From the NCBI RefSeq assembly GCF_026626745.1, contig NZ_JAPNJW010000001.1, positions 2,464,001-2,528,000 of the forward strand: a stretch of 64,000 nucleotides of DNA, in the 5' to 3' direction. The notes beneath the pieces are model-generated. The model ran no database searches and had not been told where the DNA came from. It saw nothing but the letters and a program-made list of their open reading frames with translations. The stretch comes from Nannocystis sp. RBIL2. GTDB taxonomy: Bacteria > Myxococcota_A > Polyangia > Nannocystales > Nannocystaceae. The translations under genes and the position numbers were made by a program. Positions 1 to 8,244 of this stretch are shown in pieces. Each line of letters opens with the position of its first letter. The stretch's first letter is position 1.

Positions 1-1
1 C

Positions 2-1327
2 GCTCACGAGCTGCGACGGCCCGAAGAAAACGATCTGGACCCAGACCGTACCGCTGCCTGGAACTCCGGCCCCATCGATCCCGAGCGCAAACTCCCCGCA
101 CCAGTCGCCCGGACCTTGAATACGGTCGCAGGCGGGAAGGTGGGGGAGATCCGAGTTCATGCGGACGGACGGGCCGACGCCCTCGCCCGCCGACTGCACA
201 GCCAAGCCGTCACCGTCGGGCCGGACATCTACTTCGCGCGCGGAGAATTTGCGCCGCGAACCCTTGAAGGCTCGCGCCTGGTCTCTCACGAGATGGTCCA
301 TGTCGCTCAGCAACAGCGCGCCGGGCACTATTTCCCCCAGTGTCGATTGAAGATCGGCTCCGACGAGATCACCAAAATTCCGACGTACTTCCTCAAGCTC
401 GCAGCACCGGACCCCGTGACGAGGTTCGTCGTAAGATACATGGAAGAAGCCAACGCGCTCTTCGAATTCGATTCCCACGAGGAGTTCGCACGAGCAGTCG
501 CAGAGAGGGCCGGAATCATCAACCGTTTCCCCGCCGTGAAGGCGGCGCTCGTCGAGCGCGAGTCGGCTCTTGAGGCCGCACCGGACTACGAGGACGAAGG
601 CGGCTCCAAGCGACTGAAGAGCCGCGTCAGCCGGGCCTTGTACGCGCCTTTCCGCCGTCCGGACGGGACTCGGGGCGTGGAGCCGGCCCGACGCGAAGCG
701 CTGGAGACCGGCGCCGTCGAACTGTCAGAGTTCGAGCGCCGGGTCGAGCTCATGGCGCTCTCGCTGGCAGGACAGGGCTACAGCCTCGGGTTCGCGGACA
801 ACCGGCTCCGTAACGACGCGGAGCTCGCCAGGAATACGCTGGATCAGCGAGAAGCCGAAGGTTGGTACTCCAAGGGCAAGCATGTCGGTTCTTTCAAGGA
901 GATCCTCGTCCTCCTGATGCAGGAGCGGCGCAACCAGGTCTTGAGCGGACAGTTGGCCCAGGACGAAGGCTTCATTCGCGAGCTCGCCATCTACGGCCAC
1001 GGGTTCAGTACCACGAATAAGAGTCAGACCGGCTTCCAATTCGGCGAAAATTTCGTGACGCTGGAATTCCTCGAGCAGCAGACCACGGGCGCGCTGGGGC
1101 CGCTGTTCGTGAATGGCGCGACCATCGACCTTCTGGGCTGCGACGCGGCGAAGGGCCCGAACGGGGAGAAGTTCCAGCGCGAGATCGGGCGGGTGTTCTT
1201 CGGGCGCGAGAAGCGGGGATACATCCGGGCCAACACCTGCATGACGAATGCGCTCATCCCCGGCTCGGACACAGCATTTTTGCCGTGCGGTCCGAAGACC
1301 CTCAAATGGACGGGCACGCTCGAGTGA
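2..1327 (+). CDS. DUF4157 (eCIS-core) protein with His-Cys protease-like C-terminus; 5' end outside window
   Basis: The frame is open from base 2 with no upstream stop. Residues before the first internal start codon (TTG at 116) already match the family (LPAPVARTL), so the true start lies outside the window; 441 residues are visible. The N-terminal part is a DUF4157 metalloprotease-like domain: RVHAD, TVGPDIYF, then SHEMVHVAQQ (first His codon at 287). This varies the HELTHVVQQ block typical of cargo of extracellular contractile injection systems. The middle is charged and unassigned. The C-terminal ~110 residues hold IYGHGF (His codon 998) and, 47 residues later, DLLGCDAAKG (Cys codon 1139). 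That arrangement resembles the His-Cys dyad of clan CD (caspase/CHAT/DUF4347-like) peptidases. A secreted effector role is inferred; no injection-system gene is present. It converges on the next gene with a 21-bp gap. Confidence 0.7.
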   Translation, partial: AHELRRPEENDLDPDRTAAWNSGPIDPERKLPAPVARTLNTVAGGKVGEIRVHADGRADALARRLHSQAVTVGPDIYFARGEFAPRTLEGSRLVSHEMVHVAQQQRAGHYFPQCRLKIGSDEITKIPTYFLKLAAPDPVTRFVVRYMEEANALFEFDSHEEFARAVAERAGIINRFPAVKAALVERESALEAAPDYEDEGGSKRLKSRVSRALYAPFRRPDGTRGVEPARREALETGAVELSEFERRVELMALSLAGQGYSLGFADNRLRNDAELARNTLDQREAEGWYSKGKHVGSFKEILVLLMQERRNQVLSGQLAQDEGFIRELAIYGHGFSTTNKSQTGFQFGENFVTLEFLEQQTTGALGPLFVNGATIDLLGCDAAKGPNGEKFQREIGRVFFGREKRGYIRANTCMTNALIPGSDTAFLPCGPKTLKWTGTLE

Positions 1328-1348
1328 GCCCCAAAAGCCGGCTCGCGC

Positions 1349-2164
1349 TCAGCGCAACATACACACTGCCGGGAACCCGGAGTCCGACAGCGCATCGATC
1401 GCCGCCACCGTGTCGCTCCAGCGCGTGTCCGGGTCCACGTACAGTCCGGCGACCGGGCATCGGGGAGGCTTCATTGCGAGGTCCGGCGCCGAACGACGGA
1501 CGAAGTCGCGGATCCCGTTCGCGCGCGGCGCTCTCCCGAACACGACCTCACGGACGCCCGCCGTCGCCGCGAGTGCCTCCTGCGCCTCGTCACCTGGCCT
1601 CAATACGCGCAACAGCTCGCGGCGCCCGAGCTCGGTCTCCGTGATGGACCAGAGGATCTCGGCCCGCTCGGCCTCGAGAGTGAGCACCGCGTCCACGCAT
1701 CCGCCCCACCCCTCGACCTCCCAGGCATAGGGGGGCGTGCGGGGTCGCAGCGGGAGTCCCGCGGAACGACCGGCGGGATCGGTGACCACAAACTCGCTGA
1801 ACGCGAGCGAGCCTCCCGGCCAGTCCCCGCGGGTCGGCGCGAGGACGGCCCAGGTCCTGGCCTCCCCGGCGCCGACGATGCCGACGCGCTGTTCTTCGCG
1901 GCCTGTCAGCCGCAAGGCGAGGTGGAACAGCGGAGCCGCTTGGGCCGGATCCAGCGGACGCGTGAGCGTGGAGCCGCCGAGCCGCAACGACCAGGCCTCG
2001 GTCGACACCTCGAGGCGCACATCGCCCTCCGCTTTCGACGGCACGCCGTACATCACCTGCGGCGGCGCGATCGACATCCTTTCGCCCTCCGTCGCGGTCG
2101 GGGGGGCGGCGCACGCGAGCAGCAGTAGCAGCCCACACGAGGGATTCGTCGATCGCCGTGCCAT
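1349..2164 (-). CDS. Putative lipoprotein of unknown function
   Basis: A 271-residue protein starting MARRSTNPSCG, followed by a Leu-rich core and a lipobox ending LLLAC. It is therefore predicted to be exported and lipid-anchored. An in-frame ATG at 2203 would add 13 residues, but they would put an extra basic stretch before the signal peptide, so 2164 is preferred. The mature part is rich in Trp, Arg and Glu with motifs WEVEGWGGC and FPAVCML and contains scattered Cys. I recognise no family. It lies 67 bp downstream of, and on the same strand as, the large 2232-5195 gene, so the two may be cotranscribed. Confidence 0.6.
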   Translation of the reverse strand: MARRSTNPSCGLLLLLACAAPPTATEGERMSIAPPQVMYGVPSKAEGDVRLEVSTEAWSLRLGGSTLTRPLDPAQAAPLFHLALRLTGREEQRVGIVGAGEARTWAVLAPTRGDWPGGSLAFSEFVVTDPAGRSAGLPLRPRTPPYAWEVEGWGGCVDAVLTLEAERAEILWSITETELGRRELLRVLRPGDEAQEALAATAGVREVVFGRAPRANGIRDFVRRSAPDLAMKPPRCPVAGLYVDPDTRWSDTVAAIDALSDSGFPAVCMLR

Positions 2165-2231
2165 AGTGATCGAGAGTGTACTCCGGCGCCGGGTCGCGGT
2201 CATTGGCGTCGCTCGTACCCCCGCATCCTCC

Positions 2232-5195
2232 TCACTTCACCGCGTCGGCCACCACCTCGATCGTCGCTCCGCGCCCGAGCCCCACCTTCACCGTCGTCCC
2301 CGCCGGCACCGCCGACAATTCGTGGAACAGGTACCCATTCGGCCCCGTCACGTCCTGCCCGTCGACGCTCACGATCTCGTCCCCGATCTGCAGCCCTGCG
2401 CGCATCGCCGGCCCGCCGGGGCGGATCGACGCCACGATCAGCTTCGCCTCGCCCGGCTCCGTCTCGGGCTCCGGCGGGCGCACGCGCAGACCCAGATCGC
2501 CGGGCGCTTCGCCCTGTTTGACGCGCTGCTTGGCGATCCGCAGCGGCGGCAATTCCACCGACGTCGCCCCCGTGCTCGGCACCTGCAGCGCGATGGTCGT
2601 CCAGCCGTAGCCGTTGTCCACCCAATCTTTCGGCAGCACCACCGCCTCGGCCCCGCCGGCCGGCACCTTCTCGACCTCGAAGCGGCCCTGCTCGTCGGAC
2701 GTCTGGCCCTTCGGCGTCTGGTCGGACATCGTGAAAAACTGCACCAGCCCGCGCGCCCGGATCCGGACCTCCATCCCCGGCACCGGCTCGCCCGAGCGCG
2801 CGTCGAGCACTCGCCCGCGCACCGTCAGCAGCGGCAGCAGCTCGACCTGAACCTCCGCGCGTCCGCCCTCGCTCACGCTCGTCTTGGTCGAGCTCGAGCC
2901 CTCCGCCGCCTCGACGATCACCCTGTAGCTGCCGCGCGGCACCTCGGGGAAGCGGAATACACCACCTGTCCGAAAGAACTTGTCGCCGGTTCGCCAGCCC
3001 GTGCTCGGCTCGTGCAGCGTCACCTCGAACTCTTGCGGCGTCCCGCCGCCCTGGATCCGCACCATCCCGGACACCGATCCGGCGTCCGCGATCTTGATCT
3101 CCACCTCGCTGCCCGTCTTCACGTGCTCGACCGAGCCCTCGCCGCCGCCGCGGCGCTGGGCCACCAGCGTGTAGTTGCCGTCGCCCAGCCGCGACAGTTC
3201 GAAGCGGCCGTCCTGGTCGGTCAGCTTGCGCGTCTCGCCGCCCCACATCGACCAGCGCGAGTCCCGGAGCGCGTCGCCGGCCCCGGCCGCCGCGCTGTCG
3301 CTCTCGCGCGTCGCCTCGACGAACGCGTCCGACAGCGGCCCGCCGGCGGAGTCGACCACGCGCCCCACGATCCGCCCGTGCTGTGATTCCACCACCAATT
3401 GCACCTCGCGCACCTCGCCGGTGGCGACAGTCACCGCAGTCCCCTGCACATCGTCGTCGGTGGTCCCCGGCGCCTGCAGCGGCACCGACGCGCTCACCGC
3501 CTGCACCCGGTACTCGCCCGCCGGCACGTGCGCCAGGCGGAAGCTGCCGTCGTCGAGCGTGCGCGTGGTCGGCAGCTCGTTTTGCCCGCCGCGCAGCATC
3601 ACCTCGACCCCCTTCACCGCCAGGCCCTCGCTGTCCTTGACCGTCCCGCGCAGCTCGCCGGTCGCCGGCACGGTCACCAGGATGTCCTCGAGGTCCTGTC
3701 CTTCGGGCAATTCGACCTCCAGCGGCGGCTCCAGCCGCGGGTGGTCGTCCGACGACGCGCTCACGCGATAGCGCCCCGGCAGCAGCCCGAGCAATTCGAA
3801 CCGGCCGTCCTCCGTCGTCTGCTCCGACCACGCCCGGGTCGTCCGGGCGCGCGCCGCCGCCGCGTCGGCCTGCGGCTCGGCGCCGACGTGGAACCCGCGC
3901 GCACCTGTCCCTCCGGACAGCAGCACCCGGCCGCGGATCGCCTGACCTCGCTGGACCTGCCAGCGCAGCCCGCGGATCGCCGCGTCGACCACCGCCACCG
4001 GCTCGTACGAAGGCTCGGCGATGTACGTGTCGCACTCGACCTGCGCTTCGTACGTCCCCGGCAGGACCCCGCGGATCCGCACCAGCCCGTCGGCCTCGAC
4101 CTGGCCGGCGCGCGCCCCGACCGCCTTGTCGACCAGGCGCACCCAGCCGCTTTCACACGATTCGCCGCCCGCGATCACGACTGTCCCTTCGACCAGGAAC
4201 GCCGGGTGCGCCTTGATCACGATCGGCTCCGACGTCTCGCCGAGCCCGAGCACCGCGCTCTCGGGCCCCGTCCCGTAGGCCTCGTCGTGGAACGCCTCGA
4301 GCCCGTAGGCCCCCGGCTTCAGGCCGACGATGCGGAAATTGCCGTCGGCGTCGGTGACCGCCTGCATGAACGTGTCGAGGTGCTTCTCCGCGTACACGCT
4401 CGCGCCGGCCACCGGCGCCCCGTCCTCCGCGCGCACCACTCGACCGACCAGCACCGACTCGGGCGTCAACGCGATCTCGAACGTCATCCCCGGCGCCACG
4501 CCCATCATCCAGCCCCGCGCGTAGCCGTCGGCGTGCGCCTCGATGTACGCCGAGCCCGGCGCCACCCACAGGGTGAACGTCCCGTCGGCGCTCGAGCGCG
4601 CGTGAGCGAAGCCCGACGACACCTGCGCCCCCTCGAGCTCGCCGCCGCTGAGGTCGCGCACCACCCCCTTGAGCTCGACCCCGCCGGCCGCCAGCAGCAC
4701 GTCGATCCCCGTCGTCTCCTGGCCCGCGCGCAGCGTCACCAGAGTGCTCGCCCGCCGGCCCGGGCCCGCGCGATACTGCCCCGGCACGTGCCCCGGCGCG
4801 CTCGCGTGGACGAATTGCCGCACCGGCAACAGTCCCTCGATGCGGTAGCTGCCGTCGCCCGCGCTGGTCGTGCAGGCGCGGGCCGCCTGCTCCTCGCTGC
4901 TCAGCCCCGGCGCCGAGCTGCCGGCGCATACCGTCGCGCCGGCGATCCCGCGGCCATCCGCCTCGTGCACCCGCCCCGAGATCGCCGAGCGGTCGGCGCG
5001 GCGCGGGTCGAAGCGCGCCAGCCTCGCCTCGTCGACGAGCGGGCCGATCGCAATCGCCGGCCCGCCGCTCGCCCCTGCTGCGTCCTCCGGCCCCGCCGTC
5101 GACTCGCCTCGCCGCCCCGCCGACCACCACCACAAGAGCAGCGCAATCACCCCGATCGCCGCCGCGATCACGAACTTCCGTGTCGTTTGGGTCAT
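2232..5195 (-). CDS. Membrane-anchored carboxypeptidase-regulatory-like repeat protein with C-terminal PDZ domain
   Basis: A 987-residue protein. The start at 5195 (MTQTTRKFVIAA) is set by a GAGGA box nine bases upstream; it is followed by one strong transmembrane/signal-anchor helix ending LLLWWW. The bulk is about nine Ig-like carboxypeptidase-regulatory (CarboxypepD_reg) units. Each has a recurring pattern of the type GxVxDxxGxPVxGAxV, then DGxFxLxxLxPGxYxL (for example DGSYRIEGLLPVRQF, DGNFRIVGLKPGAYGL). The last ~75 residues form a PDZ domain (GGPAMRAGLQIGDEIVSVDG). No peptidase catalytic domain is present. It probably acts in the periplasm or at the envelope as a binding or scaffold protein. 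The repeat-plus-PDZ architecture is common in myxobacteria, but its role is unknown. Confidence 0.75.
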   Translation of the reverse strand: MTQTTRKFVIAAAIGVIALLLWWWSAGRRGESTAGPEDAAGASGGPAIAIGPLVDEARLARFDPRRADRSAISGRVHEADGRGIAGATVCAGSSAPGLSSEEQAARACTTSAGDGSYRIEGLLPVRQFVHASAPGHVPGQYRAGPGRRASTLVTLRAGQETTGIDVLLAAGGVELKGVVRDLSGGELEGAQVSSGFAHARSSADGTFTLWVAPGSAYIEAHADGYARGWMMGVAPGMTFEIALTPESVLVGRVVRAEDGAPVAGASVYAEKHLDTFMQAVTDADGNFRIVGLKPGAYGLEAFHDEAYGTGPESAVLGLGETSEPIVIKAHPAFLVEGTVVIAGGESCESGWVRLVDKAVGARAGQVEADGLVRIRGVLPGTYEAQVECDTYIAEPSYEPVAVVDAAIRGLRWQVQRGQAIRGRVLLSGGTGARGFHVGAEPQADAAAARARTTRAWSEQTTEDGRFELLGLLPGRYRVSASSDDHPRLEPPLEVELPEGQDLEDILVTVPATGELRGTVKDSEGLAVKGVEVMLRGGQNELPTTRTLDDGSFRLAHVPAGEYRVQAVSASVPLQAPGTTDDDVQGTAVTVATGEVREVQLVVESQHGRIVGRVVDSAGGPLSDAFVEATRESDSAAAGAGDALRDSRWSMWGGETRKLTDQDGRFELSRLGDGNYTLVAQRRGGGEGSVEHVKTGSEVEIKIADAGSVSGMVRIQGGGTPQEFEVTLHEPSTGWRTGDKFFRTGGVFRFPEVPRGSYRVIVEAAEGSSSTKTSVSEGGRAEVQVELLPLLTVRGRVLDARSGEPVPGMEVRIRARGLVQFFTMSDQTPKGQTSDEQGRFEVEKVPAGGAEAVVLPKDWVDNGYGWTTIALQVPSTGATSVELPPLRIAKQRVKQGEAPGDLGLRVRPPEPETEPGEAKLIVASIRPGGPAMRAGLQIGDEIVSVDGQDVTGPNGYLFHELSAVPAGTTVKVGLGRGATIEVVADAVK

Positions 5196-5944
5196 TTTGA
5201 AAGATCCTCGGAGCGCCGGGCTTGCACGTTTGTCCAGCCCCGGCCTGCCGCGCAAAGCGTCATCGTAACACGCCCGCGCCCCCGCGACGCCCCGCCCGAC
5301 TGCGCCCGAGCAGCCTGCGCGCGCCCTCCGCCGCCTCGGAGCAGCTCCTAGCCCGCCTCTGCGCGGCTCCCAGCCGTCGCGCGGAGACGCGCAGGCGACC
5401 GATGATAGGATTCACACATGTCGGAAACGCCGTGCCGACCGCCGTGATTGCGAGTCGCCGGCCCCGGCGCCGATACCGATGATTGGCGAATCGCCGTCTA
5501 CCCTGCACATTCGCAGCCGACAATGCGCAGCCGACGCCCATGATGCACGGACCCCCGCCCGCGGCGGGCCGCGAGCCGCTGCACCGCCGTGCGCGACCGC
5601 TGGGTTCGCCGCGCCGAGCCGGCGATCGCCCGCACCAGCGCTCCGATGCAGACCGCGGCGCCGACTCGGCGAATGCACTCATGGATCCCCGGACACGCGC
5701 CGATTCGTCGCGAGGGCCTGCGGTCGCGCGAAACCACGGAGAGAGGCCCGTCGGTCCAATCGACACAAAGCATGGCTCGGTGATCACGACCTCGAGTGCG
5801 TGATCCGAGGTGAGCAGACAGCGACATTCACACCTGTTCAGCCGCGCACACTGGGGTCCCGAGACCTCAAGCTATCTCGCATGCCCGGGGGCAAATGCAT
5901 CCTCCCTGGATCGGCGGCGTGTGTTCAAGTCGTGGGCCAAGCCG
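5196..5944. other. Intergenic region with one strong hairpin
   Basis: About 750 bp between two divergent genes. Open frames exist on both strands but none shows a recognisable domain or a good ribosome site. The only clear structure is an inverted repeat, GATCACG (5782-5788) against CGTGATC (5799-5805), extended outward by CTCG/CGAG across a small bulge. It lies 140 bp upstream of the RsbR-like gene and could be an operator or leader hairpin. I see no convincing promoter consensus. Confidence 0.35.
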
Positions 5945-7234
5945 ATGCCTGAGAACGCCGAGATCGCCCGCCTACAGGCGGAGAACGCTGCTCTTCGCCG
6001 CCGGATCGCCGAGCAGGACGCCGACCTCGACCGCTTGGGGCGCCTGCTCCAGACCACGATCGATCACGTCGACTCGGTGATCTACCTACGGGACGCGACC
6101 GGCATCTTCACCCATATCAACAACACCTACGAGCAATTGACGCATCTGTCGCGCGAGGCCGTGCTCGGCCGCCGCGATTCGGACGTGTTCCCGAAAGAGG
6201 TCTACGAGGCCTTTCGGATCGCCGATCGCGAGGTCATCGAGAAGCTCACGACCTTCACGCAGGAGGAGCTGCTGCCGCAGGAGGACGGGATGCACTTCTT
6301 CCGCTCGTACAAGTTCCCGGTGCTCGACGCCGCCGGCCAGCTGATCGCGCAGGGCGGGATTTCGACCGATCTGACGCAGCAACGGCGCGCCGAGGAGCGG
6401 CTGAGGGCGACCAAATCGATCCTGCAGGCGATCGTCGAGAACGCGCCGCTGGCGATCCTGGCCACCGACATCAACAACAAGTACGTCCTGGTCAGCCACG
6501 AGGCCGCGCGCCAGGTCGGGCGCACGCCGAACGACGTGCTCGGCAAGCGGGTCCCGGAGATCCTGCCGCCGGGCGCGGCCGAGGCGATGCAAGAAACCAC
6601 CGCGCAGGTGTTCCGCAGCGGCAAGACTCTGGTGCTCGAGCAGACCGTGCCGTGGGAGGGCAGCACCAGGATGTTCCTCACCCACATGTTCCCGATCCGC
6701 AACGACGCCGGCGAGATCGAGGCAGTCGGCACGGTCGCCACCGACGTCACCGACATGCGCCGGGCCGAGAGCGAGCACCTCCGCCTGCAGGAGGAGGTCA
6801 TCCGGGCCCAGCGTTCGGCGCTGCTCGAGCTGTCGACCCCGATCATTCCGATCGCCGACGGCGTGCTCGCGGTGCCGCTGATCGGCGCCATCGACCAGGA
6901 GCGCAATCAGCAGATCGCCGGCGCGGTGCTCGATCGGATCACCGCGACCCGCGCCCAGGCGGTCATCCTCGACCTCACCGGCGTGCGCCAGATCGAGCCC
7001 GAGATCGTCGACGCCTTGCTGCAGACGGTCCGGGCCATGCGCATGCTCGGCACCGAGGCGGTGGTGACCGGCATCTCGCCGGAGGTCGCCAAGATGCTGG
7101 CCGACCTCGACGCTCCGCTGCGCCAGCTCACCGTCCGTCAGACCTTACAGCACGGGATCGGCCACGCGCTCACGCGAATCCGCGAGCGCAAGGCCGGCAA
7201 CCGCCGCGTCGCGGCAGGGGGGTACGAACAATGA
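5945..7234 (+). CDS. RsbR-like PAS-PAS-STAS signalling protein, phospho-Thr site lost
   Basis: 429 residues from ATG 5945. An N-terminal coiled coil (EIARLQAENAALRRRI) is followed by two PAS domains (about residues 30-150 and 155-275, each ending in the usual hand-off to a helix) and a STAS domain (about 290-410). The STAS domain has the RsbR hallmarks LELSTPIIPI and ILDLTGV. RsbR proteins are cytoplasmic stressosome scaffolds; their PAS or other N-terminal domains sense a signal, and the STAS domain is phosphorylated by the RsbT kinase. Here the Asp-Thr pair aligning with RsbRA Thr171 / RsbS Ser59 is Glu351-Pro352. The later AQT motif reads VAKM. The domain therefore looks unable to take the normal phosphate. 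It overlaps the oxygenase gene by ATGA, so the two are probably co-translated. Confidence 0.8.
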   Translation: MPENAEIARLQAENAALRRRIAEQDADLDRLGRLLQTTIDHVDSVIYLRDATGIFTHINNTYEQLTHLSREAVLGRRDSDVFPKEVYEAFRIADREVIEKLTTFTQEELLPQEDGMHFFRSYKFPVLDAAGQLIAQGGISTDLTQQRRAEERLRATKSILQAIVENAPLAILATDINNKYVLVSHEAARQVGRTPNDVLGKRVPEILPPGAAEAMQETTAQVFRSGKTLVLEQTVPWEGSTRMFLTHMFPIRNDAGEIEAVGTVATDVTDMRRAESEHLRLQEEVIRAQRSALLELSTPIIPIADGVLAVPLIGAIDQERNQQIAGAVLDRITATRAQAVILDLTGVRQIEPEIVDALLQTVRAMRMLGTEAVVTGISPEVAKMLADLDAPLRQLTVRQTLQHGIGHALTRIRERKAGNRRVAAGGYEQ

Positions 7235-8232
7235 GCAGCGTCATTCCTGCAGAGATTCCCGTCATCGACATCGGCCCGTTCGGCGACGGCGACGCCGCCG
7301 GCGCGGCCGAGGTCGCAGCGGCGTTCGACCGCGCCTGTCGTGACCTCGGGTTCGTGGTCGTCGTCGGCCACGGCGTCCCGCAGGACGTGATCGACGCGGC
7401 GCACCGCAGCTCCCGCGCCTTCTTCGACCTCGACCTGGCCGTGCGCGACCGCTACGCCGCCCGGCCCGGCGGCTTCGTCGGCTACCGCGGCCTCGGCGCG
7501 GAGGGCCTGTCCTATTCGCTCGACCAGGAGACGGTGCCTGACTTCAAGGAGACGTACACCGTCGGCCGCATCGACCGCGGCGACGAGCCCTACTTCACCT
7601 CGCAGCTCGGTCGCATGTACATGCCCGACCCGACCTGGCCGGCCGAGGTGCCCGAATTCGCGGCCGCCTGGACCGAGTTCTACCGCCAGATGGACCGCGT
7701 CGCCTGGCGACTCATGCGCGTGTTCGCGACCGCGCTGGCGCTCCCGCGCGAGTTCTTCGACGACAAGGTCGATCGCAACATCAGCTGCCTGCGCGCCCTC
7801 AATTACCCGCACCAGTCGACCCCGGCGCAGCCCGGCCAGCTCCGCGCCGGCGCCCACACCGACTACGGCAGCCTGACGCTGCTCAGCATGACGGACGCCC
7901 CTGGCGGCCTCGAGGTCCAGCGCGAGGACGGCACCTGGGCGGCCGTGCGCGTGCCCACCGACGCGTTCGTGATGAACGTCGGCGACCTCATGGCCCAGTG
8001 GACCAATGACCGCTGGCGCTCGACCATGCACCGCGTCATCAATCCGCCGCCCGACGCCAATGGCGACACTCGCCGGCAATCGCTGGTGTTCTTCCATCAG
8101 CCCAATTACGACGCCGAGGTCATCCCCCTGGCGAGCTGCTGCAGCCCCGACAACCCGCCGAAGTACGCCCGCACCACCTCCGGCGAGCACCTGTTCATGA
8201 AGATGACCAAGGCCAAGAACCTCAACGTGTGA
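7231..8232 (+). CDS. 2-oxoglutarate/Fe(II)-dependent oxygenase, isopenicillin N synthase family
   Basis: 333 residues. The N-terminal DIOX_N block (IPVIDIGPFGDGD, DLGFVVVVGHGVP) precedes the catalytic double-stranded beta-helix. The iron triad is His209 and Asp211 in AHTDYGSLTLL and His267 in STMHRVINPP. The 2-oxoglutarate-binding Arg and Ser are in RRQSLVFF. Length and order fit the IPNS/plant-type dioxygenase family, which oxidises small molecules in the cytoplasm; the substrate cannot be read from the sequence. The start codon lies inside the stop of the upstream RsbR-like gene (ATGA), so expression is likely tied to that sensor. It converges on the next gene with a 12-bp gap. Confidence 0.85.
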   Translation: MSSVIPAEIPVIDIGPFGDGDAAGAAEVAAAFDRACRDLGFVVVVGHGVPQDVIDAAHRSSRAFFDLDLAVRDRYAARPGGFVGYRGLGAEGLSYSLDQETVPDFKETYTVGRIDRGDEPYFTSQLGRMYMPDPTWPAEVPEFAAAWTEFYRQMDRVAWRLMRVFATALALPREFFDDKVDRNISCLRALNYPHQSTPAQPGQLRAGAHTDYGSLTLLSMTDAPGGLEVQREDGTWAAVRVPTDAFVMNVGDLMAQWTNDRWRSTMHRVINPPPDANGDTRRQSLVFFHQPNYDAEVIPLASCCSPDNPPKYARTTSGEHLFMKMTKAKNLNV

Positions 8233-8244
8233 CCCGCTCCAGGC

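Noticed and set aside
2..1327. Part of a contractile injection system cluster
   Set aside because: No sheath, tube, baseplate or AAA gene occurs in the window; only the cargo-type domain supports the idea.
5260..5787. Gene in the 5.2-5.9 kb gap
   Set aside because: Frames on both strands lack conserved sequence, ribosome site or sensible composition.
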